64,000 nucleotides of DNA from Streptomyces roseolus (GTDB taxonomy: Bacteria; Actinomycetota; Actinomycetes; Streptomycetales; Streptomycetaceae). Below, piece after piece: positions 58,252 through 64,000 of this stretch. Under the pieces are notes generated by a model, which worked only from the letters and a program-made list of their open reading frames with translations, was not told the DNA's origin and made no database searches. Every line of letters starts with the position of its first letter. The first letter of the stretch is position 1. The position numbers were made by a program, and so were the translations under genes. The stretch covers positions 1-64,000 of the forward strand of contig NZ_BMTV01000017.1 in NCBI RefSeq assembly GCF_014649855.1, in the 5' to 3' direction.

Positions 58252-59133
58252 GTGACGGAAGAGAACAACAGCGCCGGCGGCGCGTCGCCGGCCGGCGACC
58301 GGCCGGACCACGGCGACGGGACCGAGGGCGCCGACGGCGCCGAGGGGACACGCGCGCGGCCCGGGAAGCAGCGTTCCTTCTGGAAGGAGCTGCCGCTCCT
58401 CATCGGCATCGCGCTGATCCTCGCCCTGCTGATCAAGACCTTCCTGGTGCAGGCGTTCTCGATTCCCTCGGAATCGATGATGAACACCCTGAAGAAGGGC
58501 GACCGGGTCCTCGTCGACAAGCTGACCCCCTGGTTCGGCTCCGAGCCCGAGCGCGGCGAGGTCGTCGTCTTCCACGACCCGGGCGGCTGGCTGGAGACCG
58601 CCGAGACCCCCAAGCCGAACGCGATCCAGAAGTTCCTCAGCTTCATCGGCCTCATGCCGTCCGCCGAGGAGAAGGACCTCATCAAGCGGGTCATCGCCGT
58701 CGGCGGCGACACCGTCTCCTGCAAGGAGGGCGGCAAGGTCGTCCTCAACGGCAAGGAGCTCGACGAGACCGCCTACCTCTACCCCGGCTCCGTGCCCTGC
58801 CAGGACTCCTTCGGCCCGGTCAAGGTCCCCCAGGACCGCATCTGGGTCATGGGCGACAACCGGCAGAACTCGCTCGACTCCCGCTTCCACCAGGAGCTCC
58901 CGGGCGGCGGCACCATCGCCAACGACCAGGTCGTCGGCCGGGCCGTGGTCGTCGCCTGGCCGCTCACCCGCTGGGCGACCCTGCCGGTCCCGGACGTCTT
59001 CGACCAGCCGGGCCTCGCCCCGGCCGCGGCAGCCGCGCCGGCCGTGGCCCCGGCGGCGGCCGGCCTCGCCGGAGCGCTCCCGCTGGTGCTCTGGCGCCGC
59101 AGGAAGCGCTCCACGCGCCATACCGCCGAGTAG
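58252..59133 (+). CDS. type I signal peptidase (third of four)
   Basis: This 293-residue signal peptidase is counted from GTG 58252, which has AGAGGTGAG just upstream and avoids overlap; an alternative GTG at 58168 would overlap the previous gene by 80 bp. It has a membrane helix (LLIGIALILALLIKTFLV), catalytic S75 in IPSESMMNTL, K145 in DLIKRVIAVGG, the GDNRQNSLDSR box, and a C-terminal membrane helix followed by RRRKRS. It corresponds in position to SipY. Confidence 0.92.
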   Translation: MTEENNSAGGASPAGDRPDHGDGTEGADGAEGTRARPGKQRSFWKELPLLIGIALILALLIKTFLVQAFSIPSESMMNTLKKGDRVLVDKLTPWFGSEPERGEVVVFHDPGGWLETAETPKPNAIQKFLSFIGLMPSAEEKDLIKRVIAVGGDTVSCKEGGKVVLNGKELDETAYLYPGSVPCQDSFGPVKVPQDRIWVMGDNRQNSLDSRFHQELPGGGTIANDQVVGRAVVVAWPLTRWATLPVPDVFDQPGLAPAAAAAPAVAPAAAGLAGALPLVLWRRRKRSTRHTAE

Positions 59134-59144
59134 CTTCGCGCGGG

Positions 59145-59150
59145 TAGGGT
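59145..59150 (+). promoter_or_regulatory. candidate -10 of the fourth signal peptidase gene
   Basis: TAGGGT (59145-59150) predicts a start near 59157 and a 30-base leader. This agrees with reports that the fourth sip gene has its own promoter. Confidence 0.4.
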
Positions 59151-59186
59151 GCCGTCCCAGATCGTCGACGGACCTCTGGGGTGCAC

Positions 59187-59942
59187 ATGAGCGCAGCGAC
59201 CAAGAAGACCGACGGCCGCGGCCGTCTCGGCAGCGTGCTGTCGGGACTGGCCGTGGCCGTCGGCTGTCTGCTCTTCCTCGGGGGCTTCGCCGCGGGCGCC
59301 GTGCTCTACCGGCCGTACTCGGTGCCCACCGGCTCCATGGCCCCCACCCTGGAGATCGGCGCCAAGGTGCTCGCCCAGCGCGTCGACGGCGCCGACGTGC
59401 GCCGCGGTGACGTGGTCGTCTTCGAGGACGCGCTGTGGGGCGGCGCCACCATGGTCAAGCGGGTCGTCGGCGTCGGCGGCGACACCATCGCCTGCTGCGG
59501 CACCGACGGCCGCCTCACGGTCAACGGCACCCCGGTCGACGAGCCGTACCTGGGCGCCCGGTCGGGCGGCCCCGGCGGCATCGTCCCCGACGAGTTCAGC
59601 GCCACCGTCCCCGAGGACAGCCTCTTCCTCCTCGGCGACGACCGCACCACCTCGCTCGACTCCCGCAGCCACCTGGACGACGCCGCCCAGGGCTCGGTGC
59701 CCCGCTCCGCCGTCGTCGCCCGCGTCGACTCCGTCGTCTGGCCGCTCACCGGCGGCTTCGTCGAACGCCCGGCGGGCTTCGCCGCCCTGCCCGGCGGCGT
59801 CTCCACCCCCGGCCCCGTCGCCCTCCTCCTCACCGCCATCGGCGCCGGAGCCGCCCTGATCCTGGGCGGCGCGGCGTACGGCCCGGTGGCCGACCGGCTG
59901 GGCGGGCGGGGCAAGGGCGCCCGAGAGAAGGTGAAGGCATGA
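59187..59942 (+). CDS. type I signal peptidase (fourth of four)
   Basis: This 251-residue signal peptidase has a membrane helix (LAVAVGCLLFLGGFAAGAVL), catalytic S50 in VPTGSMAPTL, K91 in TMVKRVVGVGG, GDDRTTSLDSRSH, and a C-terminal membrane helix (about 212-232). The N in the usual GDNR box is D here (GDDR). It corresponds in position to SipZ. ATG 59187 is preferred to GTG 59181. The stop overlaps the Nudix start. Confidence 0.92.
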   Translation: MSAATKKTDGRGRLGSVLSGLAVAVGCLLFLGGFAAGAVLYRPYSVPTGSMAPTLEIGAKVLAQRVDGADVRRGDVVVFEDALWGGATMVKRVVGVGGDTIACCGTDGRLTVNGTPVDEPYLGARSGGPGGIVPDEFSATVPEDSLFLLGDDRTTSLDSRSHLDDAAQGSVPRSAVVARVDSVVWPLTGGFVERPAGFAALPGGVSTPGPVALLLTAIGAGAALILGGAAYGPVADRLGGRGKGAREKVKA

Positions 59943-60613
59943 CGGAGGGCACGGGTACGGGGATCGGTGCGGGATCGGTCGAGGGCGGCGGCACGGGCGC
60001 GGGTACGAGCACGGGGATCGGTACGGGCTCCGTCGAGGGCGGCCGTGGCCTCGCCGAAGGCGGTACGGGCTCCGTCGAGGGCGGCGGCACGGGATCTGCC
60101 GAGGGCGGTACGGGCGAGGCCGGACGGGAGGTGCGCCAGGTCGCGCGGGTGATCCTGCTCGACCCCGACGACCGCGTGCTGCTCATGCACGGGCACGAAC
60201 CCGACGACCCCGGCGACACCTGGTGGTTCACCCCCGGCGGCGGCGTCGAGGGCGACGAGACCCGCGCGCAGGCCGCCCTGCGCGAGCTCGCCGAGGAGAC
60301 CGGCCTCACCGACGTCGAACTCGGCCCCGTCCTCTGGCGGCGCCACTGCTCCTTCCCCTTCGCCGGCCGCCGCTGGGACCAGGACGAGTGGTACTACCTC
60401 GCCCGCACCCGACACACCGGCCCGGTACCCGGCCCCCAGGCCCTCACCGAGCTGGAGACGCGCAGCCTCTCCGGCCTGAGATGGTGGACCTCCGCCGAAC
60501 TGTCGGCGGCACATGAGACCGTGTACCCCATCAGGCTCGCCGAGCTGCTGCGCACGCTGCTCGACGAGGGACCCCCGAGCACGCCCGTCGTCCTCGCCCC
60601 GGAAATCGTGTAG
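59939..60613 (+). CDS. Nudix hydrolase with Gly/Ser/Thr-rich N-terminal repeats
   Basis: Residues 65-224 are a Nudix domain with the full box GGGVEGDETRAQAALRELAEETG (starting near 100) and a WWFTPGGG entry. The first 62 residues are a low-complexity tract of GTGSVEGG units, unusual for the family. Translation from ATG 59939 is coupled to the signal peptidase stop. A GTG at 60131 (VRQVARVILLD) would give a normal-sized protein without the repeats, so the true start is uncertain. The substrate is unknown. Confidence 0.85.
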   Translation: MTEGTGTGIGAGSVEGGGTGAGTSTGIGTGSVEGGRGLAEGGTGSVEGGGTGSAEGGTGEAGREVRQVARVILLDPDDRVLLMHGHEPDDPGDTWWFTPGGGVEGDETRAQAALRELAEETGLTDVELGPVLWRRHCSFPFAGRRWDQDEWYYLARTRHTGPVPGPQALTELETRSLSGLRWWTSAELSAAHETVYPIRLAELLRTLLDEGPPSTPVVLAPEIV

Positions 60614-60669
60614 GGGCACGGCCCGGCTGGCGCACAATAGGGGGACGCACGGCTGAAGGGGAACATGCC

Positions 60670-60978
60670 ATGAGCGCCGAGGACCTCGAGAAGTACGAGA
60701 CCGAGATGGAGCTGAAGCTCTACCGGGAGTACCGCGACGTCGTCGGGCTGTTCAAATACGTGATCGAGACCGAGCGGCGCTTCTACCTCACCAACGACTA
60801 CGAGATGCAGGTGCACTCCGTCCAGGGCGAGGTCTTCTTCGAGGTCAGCATGGCCGACGCCTGGGTCTGGGACATGTACCGGCCGGCCAGGTTCGTCAAG
60901 CAGGTCCGCGTCCTGACCTTCAAGGACGTCAACATCGAGGAGCTCAACAAGAGCGACCTCGAACTGCCCGGCAGCTGA
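60670..60978 (+). CDS. DUF2469 protein
   Basis: This 102-residue acidic protein is highly conserved in actinobacteria (MSAEDLEKYETEMELKLYRE, FKYVIETERRFYLTNDYE, FEVSMADAWVWDMYRPARF). It has no known function. GAAGGGGAAC precedes the ATG. CACAAT at 60633 could be its -10. It always lies near rplS, sip and yraN genes in related genomes. Confidence 0.92.
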   Translation: MSAEDLEKYETEMELKLYREYRDVVGLFKYVIETERRFYLTNDYEMQVHSVQGEVFFEVSMADAWVWDMYRPARFVKQVRVLTFKDVNIEELNKSDLELPGS

Positions 60979-61054
60979 GCTCCGCCCGTCTCACCCGTGT
61001 GAGTGACGCGGCCCCCCGGGACCACCCACTCGTCCACAGCCCCGCACACGCCCA

Positions 61055-61091
61055 GGACCACCTCCGTCACAGTCGGTGACGGAGGTGGTCC
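61055..61091 (+). promoter_or_regulatory. 16-bp hairpin that buries the yraN Shine-Dalgarno
   Basis: Arms 61055-61070 and 61076-61091 are perfectly complementary with loop AGTCG. The 3' arm contains GGAGGTGG, and the yraN ATG follows at 61093. It could be a translation-control element, a terminator of the DUF2469 gene, or both. Confidence 0.8.
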
Positions 61092-61092
61092 C

Positions 61093-61458
61093 ATGAACGC
61101 GACCCAAGCACTCGGACGGTACGGAGAAGAGCTGGCGGCCCGCCGGCTCACCGAGACCGGCCTGCACATCCTCGCCCGCAACTGGCGCTCCGGCCGCGCC
61201 GGAGAGATCGACATCGTCGCCCGCGACGGCGACACCCTCGTCATCTGCGAGGTCAAGACCCGCCGCATCGGCGCCTTCGAACACCCCATGGCGGCCGTCA
61301 CCCCCGACAAGGCCGCCCGGCTCCGGCACCTCGCCTCCTGCTGGCTCGACCACACCGGCACCCCGCCGCCCCCCGGCGGCGTCCGCATCGACCTCGTCGG
61401 CATCGTCCTGCCCCGCCGCGGCGCCCCCGTCCTCACCCACGCCCAGGGGGTGGCCTGA
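61093..61458 (+). CDS. YraN (UPF0102) family protein
   Basis: This 121-residue protein has an endonuclease-like fold related to Holliday-junction resolvases (GRYGEELAARRLTETG, GEIDIVARDGDTLVICEVKTRR). The E...D...EVK catalytic pattern is intact. The function is unproven. The start is ATG 61093. It ends one base before yifB, so it is in one operon with yifB and dprA. Confidence 0.93.
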   Translation: MNATQALGRYGEELAARRLTETGLHILARNWRSGRAGEIDIVARDGDTLVICEVKTRRIGAFEHPMAAVTPDKAARLRHLASCWLDHTGTPPPPGGVRIDLVGIVLPRRGAPVLTHAQGVA

Positions 61459-61459
61459 G

Positions 61460-63073
61460 ATGGGCTTCGCCCGCACCTGCTCCGTCGCCCTCGTCGGTGT
61501 CGAAGGCGTCGTCGTCGAGGTCCAGGCCGACCTCGAACCCGGCGTCGCCGCCTTCACCCTCGTCGGCCTCCCCGACAAGAGCCTCAGCGAGAGCCGCGAC
61601 CGCGTCCGCGCCTCCGTCGTCAACTCCGGCGCCGAATGGCCCCAGAAGAAACTCACCGTCGGCCTCAGCCCCGCCTCCGTACCGAAGAGCGGCTCCGGCT
61701 TCGACCTCGCCGTGGCCGCCGCGGTGCTCGGCGCCGCCGAGCGCATCGACCCCCGCTCCATCGCCGACCTCGTCCTCATCGGCGAACTCGGCCTCGACGG
61801 ACGCGTCCGGCCCGTCCGCGGCATCCTCCCCGCCGTCCTCGCCGCCGCCGACGCCGGCTACCACCAGGTCGTCGTCCCCGAACAGACCGCCGGAGAGGCC
61901 TCCCTCGTCCCCGGCGTCTCCGTCCTCGGCGTCCGCACCCTCCGCCAGCTCATCGCCGTCCTCGCCGACGAACCCGTCCCCGACGAGGACCCCACCGAAC
62001 TCGGCCGGCCCGACGCCATGCTCGCCGGACTCCTCGTCCCCGGCGCCGGCATCGGCACCGGCCTCGCCCCCGACCCCGGCGAAGGCCCCGACCTCGCCGA
62101 CGTCGCCGGCCAGCACACCGCCCGCCGAGCCCTGGAGATCGCCGCCGCCGGCGGCCACCACCTGCTCCTCACCGGACCACCCGGCGCCGGCAAGACCATG
62201 CTCGCCGAACGACTCCCCGGCATCCTCCCGCCCCTCACCCGCCAGGAATCCCTCGAAGTCACCGCCGTCCACTCCGTCGCCGGCATCCTTCCGCCCGGCG
62301 AACCCCTCGTCCGCCGCGCCCCCTACTGCGCACCCCACCACTCCGCCACCATGCAGTCCCTCGTCGGCGGCGGGAACGGCATCCCCCGGCCGGGCGCCGT
62401 CTCCCTCGCCCACCGCGGAGTGCTCTTCATGGACGAAGCGCCCGAATTCTCCACCAAAGCCCTCGACGCCCTCCGCCAGCCCCTCGAATCCGGACACGTC
62501 GTCATCGCCCGCGCCGCCGGCGTCGTCCGCCTCCCCGCCCGCTTCCTCCTCGCCCTCGCCGCCAACCCCTGCCCCTGCGGCCGCCACACCCTCCACGGCG
62601 CCGGCTGCGAATGCCCGCCCTCCGCCATCCGCCGCTACCAGGCCCGCCTCTCCGGCCCCCTCCTCGACCGCGTCGACCTCCGCGTCCAAGCCGAACCCGT
62701 CACCCGCTCCGACCTCCTGGGCCGAGGCGGCAGAGGCGAACCCACCGCCGCCGTCGCCGCCCGCGTCCGCGAGGCCCGCGCCCGCGCCACCACCCGGCTC
62801 ACCGGCACCCCCTGGACCCTCAACAGCGAGATCCCCGGCCACGAACTCCGCACCCGCTACCTCGCCGCCCCCGGCGCCCTCGCCCACGCCGAACGCGACA
62901 TCGAACGCGGCCTCCTCACCGCCCGCGGCCTCGACCGCGTCCTCCGCGTCGCCTGGACCATCGCCGACCTCGCCGGACACGACCGCCCCGACCACGACGA
63001 CCTCGCCCACGCCCTCGAACTGCGCACCGGCATCACCCGAGGCGTCCCCCTCACCACCGGAGACCGCCCATGA
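61460..63073 (+). CDS. YifB/ComM family Mg-chelatase-like AAA ATPase
   Basis: This 537-residue protein has an N-terminal Lon-protease-like domain (GLPDKSLSESRDRVRASVVNSG, VPKSGSGFDLAVA), a AAA+ domain with Walker A LLTGPPGAGKTMLAERL near 239 and FMDEAPEF, and a C-terminal Mg-chelatase-related region with CPCGRHTLHGAGCECPP. ComM of Gammaproteobacteria is a branch-migration helicase in transformation. In Streptomyces the role is inferred. It overlaps dprA by 4 bp. Confidence 0.93.
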   Translation: MGFARTCSVALVGVEGVVVEVQADLEPGVAAFTLVGLPDKSLSESRDRVRASVVNSGAEWPQKKLTVGLSPASVPKSGSGFDLAVAAAVLGAAERIDPRSIADLVLIGELGLDGRVRPVRGILPAVLAAADAGYHQVVVPEQTAGEASLVPGVSVLGVRTLRQLIAVLADEPVPDEDPTELGRPDAMLAGLLVPGAGIGTGLAPDPGEGPDLADVAGQHTARRALEIAAAGGHHLLLTGPPGAGKTMLAERLPGILPPLTRQESLEVTAVHSVAGILPPGEPLVRRAPYCAPHHSATMQSLVGGGNGIPRPGAVSLAHRGVLFMDEAPEFSTKALDALRQPLESGHVVIARAAGVVRLPARFLLALAANPCPCGRHTLHGAGCECPPSAIRRYQARLSGPLLDRVDLRVQAEPVTRSDLLGRGGRGEPTAAVAARVREARARATTRLTGTPWTLNSEIPGHELRTRYLAAPGALAHAERDIERGLLTARGLDRVLRVAWTIADLAGHDRPDHDDLAHALELRTGITRGVPLTTGDRP

Positions 63074-64000
63074 ACCCCCAGCCCCCGGACTCCGAACGCC
63101 TCGCCCGCGCCGCCCTCACCCGCATCGTCGAGCCCGGCGACGAACAAGCCGGCCGCGCCCTGCGCACCCACGGCCCCGACAACCTCCTCACCCTCCTCCG
63201 CGACCCCCGGGAACCCCCGCTCCCCGGCACCGGCACCCGCCGGCTCGCCGGCTGGCGCCACCGCGCCCGCACCACCTCACCCGAAGCCGACCTCGACCGC
63301 ATCACCCGGCTCGGCGGCCGCTTCATCGTCCCCGGCGACCCCGACTGGCCCACCCAACTCGACGACCTCGGCGACGCCCGGCCCCTCGGCCTCTGGACCC
63401 GCGGCCCCGCCTCCCCGCGCACCTGGGCCCTGCGCTCCGTCGCCCTCGTCGGCGCCCGCGCCTGCACCCCGTACGGCGCCCACACCGCCGCCGACCTCGC
63501 CGCCGGACTCAGCCGCCACGGCTGGGTCGTCGTCTCCGGCGCCGCCTACGGCATCGACGGCGCCGCCCACCGCGGCGCGCTCGCCGCCGGCGGAGCCACC
63601 GCCGCCGTCCTCGCCAGCGGCGTCGACACCCCCTACCCCCGCGGCCACACCGAACTCCTCGACCGGCTCGTCGGCCAGGGACTCCTCATCGGCGAACTCC
63701 CACCCGGCAGCCACCCCACACCGAGCCGCTTCATCCTCCGCAACCGCGTCATCGCCGCCCTCACCCGCGGCACCGTCGTCGTCGAGGCCCAGCACCGCAG
63801 CGGCTCCCTCGTCACCGCCCGCGCCGCCACCCGCCTCGGCCGCCACACCATGGGCGTCCCCGGCCCCGTCACCAGCGCCCTCTCCGCCGGAGTCCACGAG
63901 CTCCTGCGCGACGGCGCCACCCTCGTCACCGACGCCGACGAGATCGTCGAACTCGTCGGCGCCATCGGCGACCTCGCCCCCGCCCGGCGCGGCCCCGTCC
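63070..64000 (+). CDS. dprA: DNA-processing protein DprA, 3' end outside the window
   Basis: The first 310 codons are present. DprA loads RecA on single-stranded DNA in transformation. The Rossmann-like core is visible: SVALVGARACTPYG, WVVVSGAAYGIDGAAHRGAL, SGVDTPYPRGHTEL, SRFILRNRVIAALT and VVVEAQHRSGSLVTA. The N-terminal SAM/helical part is also present. It is translationally coupled to yifB. No stop codon is reached before 64000. Confidence 0.95.
   Translation, partial: MNPQPPDSERLARAALTRIVEPGDEQAGRALRTHGPDNLLTLLRDPREPPLPGTGTRRLAGWRHRARTTSPEADLDRITRLGGRFIVPGDPDWPTQLDDLGDARPLGLWTRGPASPRTWALRSVALVGARACTPYGAHTAADLAAGLSRHGWVVVSGAAYGIDGAAHRGALAAGGATAAVLASGVDTPYPRGHTELLDRLVGQGLLIGELPPGSHPTPSRFILRNRVIAALTRGTVVVEAQHRSGSLVTARAATRLGRHTMGVPGPVTSALSAGVHELLRDGATLVTDADEIVELVGAIGDLAPARRGPV

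Overview
The window is a piece of actinobacterial chromosome, almost certainly from a Streptomyces species. The evidence is the very high G+C content with strong third-position G/C bias, many GTG starts, a conservon operon, NsdA, a lysine/alanine-tailed HU, four adjacent signal peptidases and a GlnR-type amtB-glnK-glnD operon. From memory, the gene order closely follows S. coelicolor from about SCO5541 to SCO5604. No phage, insertion sequence, CRISPR array or biosynthetic cluster is visible, so this is core-chromosome sequence. The novelty lies mainly in intergenic DNA and small features.

Layout. 1-5137 (minus strand): conservon cvnA-B-C-D, a membrane sensor kinase with a roadblock protein, a DUF742 protein and a GTPase cut by the window edge. 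5708-9082: a small unknown ORF, an FAA-family hydrolase, gltX (GluRS) and a HAD hydrolase. 9175-9698: a Gln-Glu-Glu-Gln-Glu tRNA cluster beside the synthetase expected to charge it. 9830-12709: ndgR divergent from leuCD. 12814-17958: a small conserved gene, hupS, cofC/fbiD, an acyltransferase, gpsA and ddlA. 18061-20799: a lipoprotein, an Lrp-type effector domain, thiL and thiD. 20959-26487: rpmB, a DAK2/FakA-like protein, recG, rsmD and coaD. 26598-30940: a DivIVA/ATP-synthase-b-like coiled-coil protein, DUF177-rpmF-rnc, a GC-rich tandem-repeat tract, and mutM. 30930-37206: hxlR, a CAP protein, acyP, a small coiled-coil gene and smc. 37313-41267: glcP, a decayed luciferase-like monooxygenase, ftsY and a Prim-Pol-like gene. 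41707-47987: nsdA and amtB-glnK-glnD. 48091-53431: ffh, ftsH, a methyltransferase and a SprT-like metalloprotein. 53601-56245: rpsP-khpA-rimM-trmD-rplS. 56315-59942: four type I signal peptidases. 59939-64000: Nudix, DUF2469, yraN, yifB (comM-like) and dprA (cut by the window end).

Several blocks work together. ftsY, ffh and four signal peptidases form a protein-targeting and export neighbourhood. rpmB, rpmF, rpsP, rplS, rimM, trmD, rsmD, khpA and rnc are translation and RNA-processing genes. amtB-glnK-glnD is a nitrogen module with GlnR-like boxes. nsdA, cvn and ndgR are developmental or nitrogen-responsive regulators.

The most interesting unexplained features are: a 22/23-bp tandem array between rnc and mutM; a perfect 29-bp inverted repeat carrying the stop codon of the lipoprotein gene; a hairpin that buries the Shine-Dalgarno sequence of yraN; a probable CTG start for DUF177; a dispersed palindrome captured inside the glnD coding sequence; a run of rare codons in ftsH; and BldD-box-like motifs upstream of nsdA and of the coiled-coil gene.
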